This document shows, in pieces, positions 5,649 to 13,588 of a stretch of 13,838 nucleotides of DNA. Within the stretch, counting starts at the first letter, position 1, and the number at the start of each line of letters is the position of its first letter. The notes under the pieces are model-generated. The model worked only from the letters and a program-made list of their open reading frames with translations, searched no databases and was not told the origin of the DNA. The position numbers and the translations under genes are program-made. Where the stretch lies: NCBI GenBank assembly GCA_021162125.1, contig JAGGZG010000250.1, positions 1 through 13,838 on the forward strand, written 5' to 3'. Source of the stretch: Anaerolineae bacterium (GTDB lineage Bacteria > Chloroflexota > Anaerolineae > JACIWR01).

Positions 5649-7964
5649 GTGACCAAACCAAGCAGAAAGATCATCTCTCTCAACGGCGACGACTGGAAGC
5701 TGGGCAGCGTCCCCCTGGGTGACGACCCTCGCCAGGCGGACCCCCGCGAGATCGGAGCCATCGGCCAATGGCACCAGGCGACCGTCCCCGGCAACGTTCG
5801 CCTCGATTTGCTGCGCGCCGGCGTCATCGAGGACCCCTTCTACGGCCTGAACAACCGGGACAGCCAGTGGGTGGACGCTCGCAACTGGTGGTACCTCAAA
5901 GACTTCCCCCTGGAGCTGGCCCCCGGCGAACGCGCTCACCTGGTGCTGCATGGCGTGGATTACGTCAGTTGGGTCTATTTCAACGGGCGGCTGCTGGGCC
6001 AGCACGAGGGGATGTTCTCCCCGCAAATCTACGAGATCACCCCGTTCCTCACGGATCAGAAGAAAAAGAACCACCTGGACGTGCGCATCCTCGGTTCGGC
6101 CGCTCTGCGTGCACCCCGGCCCACCCTCGGCCAGCGATGGCGGCAGTGGCTGGAGAGGCGCTTTTCCACGCCCGTGATGCGCCACCCCGGCCGCCTGCAC
6201 ACCGTCAAATGCCAGATGAGCTTTGGCTGGGATTTCGCCCCGCCACTGCGGACGATGGGCATCTGGGACGATGCCCAGGTCATCGTCAGCGGCCCGGTCT
6301 TCATCCGGCACCTGTTCGCCCGCCCCGTGGTGCACGCCGGCAACGAGAAAGCCGAGATCCACGTCTCGCTGACCCTCGATGCGGCCACAGCGACCCCCGC
6401 CGAGGTGCTATTCACCCTGGAGGGCCTCACCTTCGAGCGCAAGCCACGCACTTACCGGCACACCGTGAACCTGGCCGCCGGCGACCAGGAGGTGGACTTC
6501 ACCCTCAACGTGCCCTATCCCCGTCTGTGGTGGCCCTGGGACCACGGTCAACCGGACCTGTACCTTCTGACCGCCGAGGTGCACGTGGCTGGCCGGTTGT
6601 CGGATAACGTCAGCGAGCGGGTGGGCCTGCGCACCGTGACGATGAGCCCCAATCCCGACGCCCCGCCGGACGCTGCGCCGTGGATTTTCACCATCAACGG
6701 GCAGCCGGTGTTTGTCCGAGGGGCCAACTGGGTGCCGGTGGATAGCCTGCCTGGTCGGGCCACCACGGACGACTACCGCCAGTTGCTTGCCCTGGCCCGC
6801 CAGGCCAACGTCAACATGCTGCGCGTTTGGGGCGGCGGCCTGCGCGAGAAGCGTGCCTTCTACGATCTATGCGACGAGCTGGGCATCCTGGTGTGGCAGG
6901 AATTCCCCTTTGCCTGCGCTTGCTTCACTCAATATCCCGCGGACGAGGATTTCCTGCGCCTGGCGGCGGCGGAATCACGGGCCATCGTCGAGACCCTGCG
7001 CAACCATCCCAGCGTGGTCTTCTGGTGTGGGGGCAACGAGTTCGCAGTCAAGCGCCATCGCTCCCTGCTGGACGCGCTGGCCCGCGTCGCCGCCGATGCC
7101 GATGGAACCCGTCCTTTCCACTCTGTGTCGCCCAGCTCCGGCGATAGCCACTTCTGGGCGGTGTGGCACGGACAGGCTCACGTCAGCGAATACGAGCGCG
7201 ACCGGGCCCAGTTCGCCAGTGAGTTCGGCTTGCAAGCCCCACCTGTCGTGGAATCGCTGCGGGAATTCATCCCGTCCCGCCAGCTCTGGCCGCCGGGCGA
7301 GGCCTGGACCTATCACCACGCCGAGTGGGACAAACTGCGCCGCTACGCCGCCATCTTCACCCCCACCTTCGCCCCCACCGACGACCTGGAGAGCTTCGTT
7401 GCTGCCAGCCAGCGCGCTCAGGCCTGGGGTCTGAAAATGGCCATCGAGCACTACCGGCGGCGCAAGTACCGCTGCTCCGGCGCGCTGGTCTGGCAGTTCA
7501 ACGAACCCTGGCCGGCCATCTGCTGGAGTCTGGTGGACTACTATCGGCGGCCCAAGCCCGCTTACGAGGCGGTCAGGCAGATCTACAACCCGCTGCTGGT
7601 CAGCCTGGCCTACCCGCCGATCCAGTACCAGGCGGGCGCGACCTTCACCGCCGAGGTGTGGTTGATCAACGACCGGCCGGAGCCGCTGCCCGGCTGCCGC
7701 GTCGAAGTCGAACTGCACGGCGAGGAGGGAGTGTGCCAGCGTTGGGAGCGGACGCTGGACGTCCCCGCCGACTCCGCACAGACCATCGGCCGCCTGGAGT
7801 GGACGCTGCCTGGCGGGACGTGCTGGCAGGTGCAGGCCCGCGTCGTGCGCCGGAAGCGAGTCCTCTCCACCAACAGCTACGACCTGACTGCCTACGATCC
7901 ACGTCCCACCTCACGGGCTGGTCGCTTCTGGGCCTGGATTGCTAACAAGCTGATGGGAGCGTGA
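5649..7964 (+). CDS. Glycoside hydrolase family 2, beta-mannosidase-like
   Basis: A 771-residue enzyme expected to remove beta-linked mannose from the non-reducing end of short oligosaccharides. No signal peptide is present, so it should act in the cytoplasm. Residues 1 to about 205 form the jelly-roll sugar-binding domain (VPGNVRLDLLRAGVIEDPFY; SFGWDFAPPLRTMGIW). Residues about 205-335 form the Ig-like domain, including WWPWDHGQPDLY. Residues about 336-640 form the TIM barrel with NVNMLRVWGGG. The predicted acid/base is Glu464 (VVFWCGGNE) and the nucleophile Glu525 (FASEFG). A shorter beta-sandwich end follows. The protein is a little shorter than the 820-850 residues usual for bacterial beta-mannosidases. 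The start is GTG at 5649 behind a G-rich weak RBS (5635-5640); the nearby ATG at 5633 is out of frame. It heads an operon with two acetyltransferases. Exo-glucosaminidase or glucuronidase is possible but less likely, given the mannosidase-like VPG/FGWD/GNE motifs. Confidence 0.94.
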   Translation: MTKPSRKIISLNGDDWKLGSVPLGDDPRQADPREIGAIGQWHQATVPGNVRLDLLRAGVIEDPFYGLNNRDSQWVDARNWWYLKDFPLELAPGERAHLVLHGVDYVSWVYFNGRLLGQHEGMFSPQIYEITPFLTDQKKKNHLDVRILGSAALRAPRPTLGQRWRQWLERRFSTPVMRHPGRLHTVKCQMSFGWDFAPPLRTMGIWDDAQVIVSGPVFIRHLFARPVVHAGNEKAEIHVSLTLDAATATPAEVLFTLEGLTFERKPRTYRHTVNLAAGDQEVDFTLNVPYPRLWWPWDHGQPDLYLLTAEVHVAGRLSDNVSERVGLRTVTMSPNPDAPPDAAPWIFTINGQPVFVRGANWVPVDSLPGRATTDDYRQLLALARQANVNMLRVWGGGLREKRAFYDLCDELGILVWQEFPFACACFTQYPADEDFLRLAAAESRAIVETLRNHPSVVFWCGGNEFAVKRHRSLLDALARVAADADGTRPFHSVSPSSGDSHFWAVWHGQAHVSEYERDRAQFASEFGLQAPPVVESLREFIPSRQLWPPGEAWTYHHAEWDKLRRYAAIFTPTFAPTDDLESFVAASQRAQAWGLKMAIEHYRRRKYRCSGALVWQFNEPWPAICWSLVDYYRRPKPAYEAVRQIYNPLLVSLAYPPIQYQAGATFTAEVWLINDRPEPLPGCRVEVELHGEEGVCQRWERTLDVPADSAQTIGRLEWTLPGGTCWQVQARVVRRKRVLSTNSYDLTAYDPRPTSRAGRFWAWIANKLMGA

Positions 7965-7968
7965 TGCC

Positions 7969-8547
7969 ATGCGCGTCAGGACCCTTGTGCCCGCTGACGT
8001 AGAGCGTTTAGTGCAGATCAACTCCACCTTCACCTCGGATTCTGTCCTTGCCGTCGAAAAGACGGGACAGGGGCTGGAGGTCGGCTGGCGGCTGGTGGAG
8101 TGCCCGCTGGATGTCCCGTTTGAGAAGGGTCGCGCCTACGATTTTAGTGAAGAAGACCTGGCCCGCAGCCGCAGACTATGTGCAGCCGGCCCGCAGGAGG
8201 CTCTGCAACTCGTCGCCGAGGATCGGGGGCGGCTGGTTGGTCTACTGGAGATAGAGCGGGAGCCCTGGAATAACAGTGGTTGGGTGTGGAACCTGATCGT
8301 TGACCGCGACTACCGGCGGCGGGGGTTGGGCCGCAAATTCGTCCGCCGCGCCATTGACTGGGGGCGCGAATTGGGCCTGCGGGCGCTGATCCTGGAAACG
8401 CAGAACAACAACGTCAATGCCTGCCGCTTCTACCAGTCAGTAGGCTTTCGTCTGTGCGGAATCAACGATCACTACTACACCAACGATGACCTGGCGAAAG
8501 GCGAAGTGGCCATTTTCTGGGTCTACGAGCTGGGGGCGGACGAATGA
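7969..8547 (+). CDS. GNAT N-acetyltransferase, streptothricin-acetyltransferase-like
   Basis: A 192-residue GNAT enzyme that should transfer acetyl from acetyl-CoA to an amine. The acetyl-CoA loop is DYRRRGLGRK (about residues 112-121), on helix start VRRAIDWG. The strand and helix LETQNNNVNACRFYQSVGF (about 142-160), the downstream NDHYYTND and the end EVAIFWVYEL resemble the streptothricin acetyltransferase group (Sat) as I recall it. Resistance activity is not shown, since many relatives act on other amines. The ATG at 7969 lies 4 nt after the GH2 stop with GGGAG at 7955-7959, so it is translated as part of that operon. Its stop overlaps the next start as ATGA. Confidence 0.9.
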   Translation: MRVRTLVPADVERLVQINSTFTSDSVLAVEKTGQGLEVGWRLVECPLDVPFEKGRAYDFSEEDLARSRRLCAAGPQEALQLVAEDRGRLVGLLEIEREPWNNSGWVWNLIVDRDYRRRGLGRKFVRRAIDWGRELGLRALILETQNNNVNACRFYQSVGFRLCGINDHYYTNDDLAKGEVAIFWVYELGADE

Positions 8548-9224
8548 TTCTGGAGCGACTCATATCCCCCACCGCGCCGGAGGATGCACTGACCAACTAT
8601 TACGCCTTCCAGCACCCGCGGACGACCCTGCGCACTTTCAGTCAAAGGGGCACAATCGAGGGTTTCCTGGCCATCTGCCAGACGGGACAGGACCTCTTTA
8701 CCCCGCTGGTGGTGATGCGTGCCGTCTCGGACGATGTGCTCCCCGTGCTGATGCGGGAGCACCTGGATGCCCACCGCGAGTACCTTTTCATCGTCCGCGA
8801 GGATATGGCGACAGTCCTGCGCCAGTGCCTGGTCACCCACGACGAAATCGTCAACCGCATTTACACGGTGAACCAGGCGGATTTTCGGCCGGTGATCAAC
8901 GTGCTCGTGCAACAGAGCTCTACCGCCGAGGGTCGCCCGCGTTTCGAGATTCGCTCCGGTGGCGAGGTCAGTGCGGTCGCGGCGGTCACCTGGCAGTCCG
9001 ACCGCTTCGCCGAGATTGGGGTGAGCACCGTCCAGGCGCAGCGGGGGCGGGGATGGGGCAAGGCCGTCGTCTCGGCCTGCACTGCTGTGGTTCTGGCTGC
9101 CGGACTGACCCCGCTGTACGTCGTCGCCGAGGACAACCTGCCTTCTATACACATCGCTGAGACCCTGGGCTACCGCTTCACCGGCAAGCGCGAGTTCTCC
9201 TGCCGGGGCCGGCTGCGGAGCTAA
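8544..9224 (+). CDS. GNAT-family acetyltransferase with unassigned N-terminal half
   Basis: A 226-residue protein whose C-terminal half (about residues 130-220) is a GNAT fold. It has IGVSTVQAQRGRGWGKAVV, which contains the acetyl-CoA loop QRGRGWG at about 165-171, then LYVVAEDNLPSIHIAETLGY, the usual beta5-alpha4 segment ending in the LGY/F motif. The first 110 residues I cannot assign; they may be a degenerate second GNAT-like lobe, as in FR47-like proteins. The start ATG overlaps the previous stop (ATGA) with GGGGG at 8532-8536 as RBS, which indicates translational coupling. The substrate is unknown. It is the last gene of the GH2 operon. Confidence 0.85.
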   Translation: MILERLISPTAPEDALTNYYAFQHPRTTLRTFSQRGTIEGFLAICQTGQDLFTPLVVMRAVSDDVLPVLMREHLDAHREYLFIVREDMATVLRQCLVTHDEIVNRIYTVNQADFRPVINVLVQQSSTAEGRPRFEIRSGGEVSAVAAVTWQSDRFAEIGVSTVQAQRGRGWGKAVVSACTAVVLAAGLTPLYVVAEDNLPSIHIAETLGYRFTGKREFSCRGRLRS

Positions 9225-9329
9225 ACTCCTTAGCCAGCTACTGCACAGTCCCTCAGAGCGTGTCTGAGAAATGCGGGGGGTAGCTCTCGGAGGTCTAAGG
9301 GTGCGGAATTTTCGGGCAGTCTTAAACCA

Positions 9330-9537
9330 TCGTTTGCGGTAGTCTCCCGGTAACGTGTTGGTCGATCAGACCCGCCCGGACGTGGAACGTCCGGGCTATG
9401 AGATGCAAGGCCCTCCGGGCCTCTGGAGCCCCCGAAGGGGGCTTCCCACCTCGTAGCCGGGCGGTTTAGCGCCCGGCGGGGCGGACGAGGGGCACCAACA
9501 CACAAGGGGAAGACTACCTCGTTTGCGAAAGTCCCCC
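9330..9537. repeat. Imperfect 19-bp direct repeats flanking the hairpin cluster
   Basis: TCGTTTGCGGTAGTCTCCC at 9330-9348 and TCGTTTGCGAAAGTCCCCC at 9519-9537 match at 16 of 19 positions, with 170 bp between them. The second copy contains the -35 hexamer of the promoter of the next gene. They could be remnants of a duplication or insertion around the structured segment, or a duplicated regulatory site. Confidence 0.55.
9374..9477. repeat. Branched hairpin cluster in the 9225-9541 intergenic region
   Basis: Four hairpins occur in 104 bp. They are: 9374-9396 (GCCCGGACGT, loop GGA, ACGTCCGGGC; perfect 10-bp arms); 9408-9422 (AGGCCC, TCC, GGGCCT); 9425-9445 (AGCCCCC, GAA, GGGGGCT, extended by a G-T and a G-C pair); and 9456-9477 (GCCGGGCG, GTTTAG, CGCCCGGC). 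In addition GGCTATGAG at 9394-9402 can pair with CTCGTAGCC at 9450-9458 (one wobble), enclosing hairpins 2 and 3 in a three-way junction that competes with hairpins 1 and 4. No T-run follows, so it is not a typical terminator. No gene is visible anywhere in 9225-9541. Confidence 0.7.
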
Positions 9538-9551
9538 ATCGGTGATATACT
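9523..9551 (+). promoter_or_regulatory. Sigma70-type promoter for the permease fusion gene
   Basis: TTGCGA at 9523-9528 and TATACT at 9546-9551 are separated by exactly 17 nt. Transcription would start near 9557-9559, leaving a leader of about 22 nt before the ATG at 9581. The candidate GTG start at 9542 lies inside this promoter and the ATG at 9566 would leave almost no leader, so the promoter supports 9581 as start. The match is by eye only. Confidence 0.55.
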
Positions 9552-9580
9552 CCGTCCAACGAGAAATGGGTGACATCCGT

Positions 9581-12500
9581 ATGGCAAATCAAAACCCCAA
9601 TCAGCCACCTTCCTCGCAGATGCTTTCCCCTCACCAACGGGCGGCCATTTTGTTGGAAAAAGGCGTCGCCGCCGCTCAGTCGGGCCGCCGCGAGGATGCC
9701 TATGCGTTTTTCTGGGCGGCCACCGAACTGGACCCGACCAACGTCCGCGCCTGGGCCTGGCGTGCTGAACTGTGCGCTGATCCCCAGGAGGCGCTGGTTT
9801 ACGCCAGCCGCGCCCTGACCCTTGATCCCCACGACGAGGTGGCCCTCTCCGCGCTGCGCCGTATCCGCCGCTGCCTGCCAAACAGTCCTGCCCTGCGAGC
9901 CCTATCCGTGGACGAAGGGTCGCCGCTGCCATCCGCTTCTGCCCAGCCTGCGATCCGTCCTCCCGCGTCACCTCGACTTCGCCGAAAATCCCCACCCGTG
10001 CCGCTCCGCGCACGTTTGGCCACCGCCCTGGACGCGGCCCTGTACCTGGGCCAACGCCTGGGGTTCGCGCTGCTCATCCTGCTGGCGATTATTTACCTGT
10101 GCTTTTTCGGGCTGGACATGGCGCGGGGCACTCCTTTTGGTTCCGCGTTGGGACGGGGGGCAATGCGCACCGTTGAATACCTGGGCCAACTGGCTCACGG
10201 CGATCTAGGCCAAACCTTTTCTCTCAGCAGGGGGATGCGCCAGGAGGCGGTGAGCGCGGTTTTGTGGCCCATGCTGATCAAGAGCCTGGGCTTGTTGTCC
10301 ATCTCCCTGGGTTTGGCCGCAGTTCTAGGTGTGGGATTGGGTACGGTGGCCGCGCGCTGGCGGCACTCACCGCTGGCGCTGGGCACCAACCTGTTCGCTA
10401 CCCTGGGCGTGGCCCTGCCCAGCTTCCTCGTCGCCCTGCTGTTGCAACTCGCCGCCCTGTGGTATACCCGGCATACGGGGCGCTCCCTGCTGCCGATGGG
10501 CGGTTTCGGGTGGGACCTCCATCTGGTGCTCCCCGCCCTGGTGCTGGCCGCGCGGCCCATCGCACAGGTGGCGCGGGTGACGTTCAACGTCCTGAGCGAT
10601 GCCTGGGGGCAGGATTACGTTCGCACCGCGCGGGGCAAGGGCGCGTCCGAAAATCGCGTTCTGTTTCGCCACATCTTCCGCAACGCGGCCATACCCATCC
10701 TGACCACCCTGGGCACCTCCTTGCGCTTCTCCCTCTCCAGCCTGCCGGTGGTGGAACTGTTCTTCAGTTGGCCGGGCGTGGGTTTCAACCTGCTGCGGGC
10801 CATCTCCCAGAAGGACGACTACCTGACCGTGGCTCTGTCACTGTGCCTGGGGCTGCTGTTCATCCTGGTCAACTGGTTGCTGGACGGGTCCTACCGGATG
10901 ATTGACCCCCGTCTGCGCCAGGGGCAGCCGTCCATCCGTGAACAGGGGGTGGGCCTGCTGAGCAGTGCAGCCGGCGTGGTGCGAGACCTGTTCACCTGGC
11001 TGACCGACAACCGGCTGGTGCGCTGGCTGGCCCGTCGCCGCCCTGAGCCCGACCCCTTCCGCCAGGCCTTGCGCCGCCGCGCTGCCGAGAACTCCTACTT
11101 CGAAGTCACCCCCGCCGACTACCGCCACGAGCGGCAGCGGGCCTGGGTACGCGCCACCATGGGAAATCCCGCGCTCCTTTTCGGGTTGGTAGTAGTGTTC
11201 GGACTGTTGCTCGTCGTCGGCTGGGGACCATCGCTATCCCCCAACAACCCCTACGTGACCACCGGTCTGACCCAGGTGAATGGGGAGTGGGTGACACCAC
11301 CTTTCGCTCCATCAGCGGAGTACCCGCTGGGTACGGACGTGCTGGGCCGGGGCATTCTCAGCCTGATCCTGTACGGTGCGCGGCGCACGCTCTCCATGGC
11401 CTTTTTCGTCGTCCTGGCGCGGATGGCCATCGGCACGGTATTGGGCGCGCTGGCCGGGCGCTTCAGTGGGAGCTGGCTGGACCGGCTGGTGATGGGCCTG
11501 GCCGGGGTCATCGCTGCCTTCCCGGCGCTGCTTTTTGCCATGATCCTCATCCTGGCCCTGGGCATCCGCCAGGGAATCAGCGTATTCGTCGTCGCTTTGT
11601 GCTTCGTTGGCTGGGGCGAGGTGATGCAATTCGTCCGTGGAGAGGTGAAAACCATCAGCGCCCAGCCGTACATCGAGAGCGCGGTGGCCGTCGGCCTGCG
11701 CGAAGGGCAGATCATCTTCAGCCACGTGTTGCCCAACCTGGTCTCCTCGCTCATCGTCCTCGGCGCGCTGGAGATGGGCGCGGTGATGATGCTCCTGGGC
11801 GAGCTGGGTTTCGTGGGCATCTTCATCGGTGGTGGGGCCTTCGCTGAGCTGGATGTGGCCTCAGCGCCCTATCACTACTCCGACGTGCCGGAGTGGGGCG
11901 CGTTGCTCTCCAACGTGCGGCTTTATGCGCGCAGTTACCCCTGGACGGCCTTGTACCCATCGCTGGCCTTCTTCGTCACTATTCTGGGCCTGAACCTGTT
12001 CGGCGAGGGGCTGCGACGGATGATCGAGCGATTGGGAGTGGGTTTCACCCGCTTGGTGAACCGCTACACCGTGGCCGCTGCCGTGTTGCTCATTCTGGCC
12101 GTGGGTTGGGTGCAGACCGGCACCGGCCCGCTAATGGCTTATCGCAAAGAAGCCGGTCACTTCGACGGGGGGCATGCCCTGCTGGATGTGTACGCCCTGG
12201 CCAGCGAGCAAATGAACGGGCGGCGCATCGGCCAGCCGGGGGCTGATGCTGCAGCCGAGTACATTGCCGGACAGTTCAAGGCTGCCGGCCTGCAACCCGC
12301 CGGCGAGGGATTTAGCTATTTCCAGACAGTGAAGCGCGATTGGCTGGAGCCCGCCGAAGTACCCTACCTGGCCGTGGTTGGCGAGGACGGCAGCGAGGAG
12401 TCACTGAGCTTCAAGCAGGATTTCAACTTGTTTCCATCGCTGGCCAAATCTACAGGCGAGGGCCTCGGCGAGGTAGTGGCCCTGGGCCTGGGCGATTTTC

Positions 12501-13588
12501 CCCCGGACCGTTATGGGAGGGCCATGGGTCTGGGTCAGATTGAGGTGCCTGGGGCAGTGGTGATGGTTTTCTCCCCTCGTGCCGAATGGCTCGTGCAGCG
12601 GATCGAGAAGCAGGCCGTGCTGGTGGTCACAGATGATCCGGCAGACCTCGAGCGCGGGGTGACGCTCTCTGCGCACCTGCCCGACGTGTACTACGGCCAC
12701 CAAGCCCGCGAAGCCGAGGCTGTGCCGGTATTTTACATCAGCAAGGAGGTGGCCAATCGCCTGCTGGCTTCTAGGGGTGTCACTGTGGCCGACCTGCGGG
12801 CCGAGGAGGATAAGCTAGGCCGGCAAGAGTGGTTTGGAGTGCGCACCGGGGTGCGGGCTCATGCCCGGCTGGTCGGTGTGGAACATAAAAAAGTAGAGGC
12901 GCGCAACGTGATCGGTCACTTGCCGGGTGTGGCCGGTACTCCCGGCGAGGCCCAACTGGATCAGAGGGTCATCCTGGTCGTGGCTCAGTACGACGGCCTG
13001 GGCCGCGACGTACAGGGCACGCTCTACCCCGGCGCGAACGATAACGCCAGCGGGGTGGCGATGATGCTGGAACTCATCCGCGCCTGGAACGAGGTGGGGT
13101 ATCAGCCCAAAAAGACATTCGTTTTCGTGGCTTACGCGGGTGAGGGATTCGTCAGCGGCCAGGTCCCATCACGCCAGATAGACCCGACGACCTTTCTGAA
13201 AGCCAAATACGGCTTCGCCAGCTCGTTGGAGATCGAGGCCGTGGTCTACCTGCGCGGTCTGGGGGCGGGTACCGGTGACGGGCTATCGTTGTCCACCGCG
13301 GGCAGCCTGCGTTTGGGTGAGCTATTTACGAACGCGGCACGCCGGCAGGGGGTGGCCGTCCGCCGCCGCGACGAAGGTATTAACCTGGGTGTGATCTTTG
13401 AGAGTTCAGCAGTGCACATGGGCGGCGGTGAGGAAGCGCCGTACATCGTAGTCACCTGGGACGGCTACGAGGCCACCTCCCGCCTGGCGACGGACACGGT
13501 GGAGACCGTGGACCCGTACAAGCTGGATCAGGCCGGGCGCAGTGTATCTCTGGCGCTGATGACCATTGGCCGCGAGACGGCGTATTGA
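9581..13588 (+). CDS. TPR / OppB-OppC double ABC permease / M28 pseudo-peptidase fusion
   Basis: A 1335-residue membrane protein joining parts that are normally separate. Residues about 13-95 are TPR-like (LEKGVAAAQSGRREDAYAFF, then ATELDPTNVRAWAWRAELC). Residues about 158-445 form a full OppB/DppB permease: first helix FALLILLAIIYLCFFG, coupling (EAA) loop DYVRTARGKGASENRVLFRH at about 344-363, and end LLDGSYRMIDPRLR. Residues about 528-812 form a full OppC/DppC permease: YPLGTDVLGRG, EAA loop YIESAVAVGLREGQIIFSHV near 695-715, and end LNLFGEGLRRM. An extra helix (about 828-845, AAAVLLILAVGWV) follows Arg-rich cytoplasmic sequence, so the rest should face outside. Residues about 860-1330 are M28-like (LASEQMNGRRIGQPGADAAA; GANDNASG) with a PA-like insert, but key residues are changed: Q1136, G1187, R1225 and R1301 stand where His, Glu, Asp and His are expected, while D1154 and E1188 remain. 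It probably needs ATPase partners encoded elsewhere. The start ATG has GGGTG 8 nt upstream; the GTG at 9542 is rejected. Confidence 0.92.
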   Translation: MANQNPNQPPSSQMLSPHQRAAILLEKGVAAAQSGRREDAYAFFWAATELDPTNVRAWAWRAELCADPQEALVYASRALTLDPHDEVALSALRRIRRCLPNSPALRALSVDEGSPLPSASAQPAIRPPASPRLRRKSPPVPLRARLATALDAALYLGQRLGFALLILLAIIYLCFFGLDMARGTPFGSALGRGAMRTVEYLGQLAHGDLGQTFSLSRGMRQEAVSAVLWPMLIKSLGLLSISLGLAAVLGVGLGTVAARWRHSPLALGTNLFATLGVALPSFLVALLLQLAALWYTRHTGRSLLPMGGFGWDLHLVLPALVLAARPIAQVARVTFNVLSDAWGQDYVRTARGKGASENRVLFRHIFRNAAIPILTTLGTSLRFSLSSLPVVELFFSWPGVGFNLLRAISQKDDYLTVALSLCLGLLFILVNWLLDGSYRMIDPRLRQGQPSIREQGVGLLSSAAGVVRDLFTWLTDNRLVRWLARRRPEPDPFRQALRRRAAENSYFEVTPADYRHERQRAWVRATMGNPALLFGLVVVFGLLLVVGWGPSLSPNNPYVTTGLTQVNGEWVTPPFAPSAEYPLGTDVLGRGILSLILYGARRTLSMAFFVVLARMAIGTVLGALAGRFSGSWLDRLVMGLAGVIAAFPALLFAMILILALGIRQGISVFVVALCFVGWGEVMQFVRGEVKTISAQPYIESAVAVGLREGQIIFSHVLPNLVSSLIVLGALEMGAVMMLLGELGFVGIFIGGGAFAELDVASAPYHYSDVPEWGALLSNVRLYARSYPWTALYPSLAFFVTILGLNLFGEGLRRMIERLGVGFTRLVNRYTVAAAVLLILAVGWVQTGTGPLMAYRKEAGHFDGGHALLDVYALASEQMNGRRIGQPGADAAAEYIAGQFKAAGLQPAGEGFSYFQTVKRDWLEPAEVPYLAVVGEDGSEESLSFKQDFNLFPSLAKSTGEGLGEVVALGLGDFPPDRYGRAMGLGQIEVPGAVVMVFSPRAEWLVQRIEKQAVLVVTDDPADLERGVTLSAHLPDVYYGHQAREAEAVPVFYISKEVANRLLASRGVTVADLRAEEDKLGRQEWFGVRTGVRAHARLVGVEHKKVEARNVIGHLPGVAGTPGEAQLDQRVILVVAQYDGLGRDVQGTLYPGANDNASGVAMMLELIRAWNEVGYQPKKTFVFVAYAGEGFVSGQVPSRQIDPTTFLKAKYGFASSLEIEAVVYLRGLGAGTGDGLSLSTAGSLRLGELFTNAARRQGVAVRRRDEGINLGVIFESSAVHMGGGEEAPYIVVTWDGYEATSRLATDTVETVDPYKLDQAGRSVSLALMTIGRETAY

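Noticed and set aside
5157..6362. 401-residue minus-strand ORF spanning the transposase end, the 80-bp array and the GH2 start
   Set aside because: The middle is the array translated as a repeat and the rest is antisense to two well-supported genes.
9542..9580. Upstream GTG (9542) or ATG (9566) as start of the permease fusion
   Set aside because: The GTG lies within the predicted promoter and the ATG at 9566 leaves almost no leader; 9581 fits the promoter and GGGTG site.
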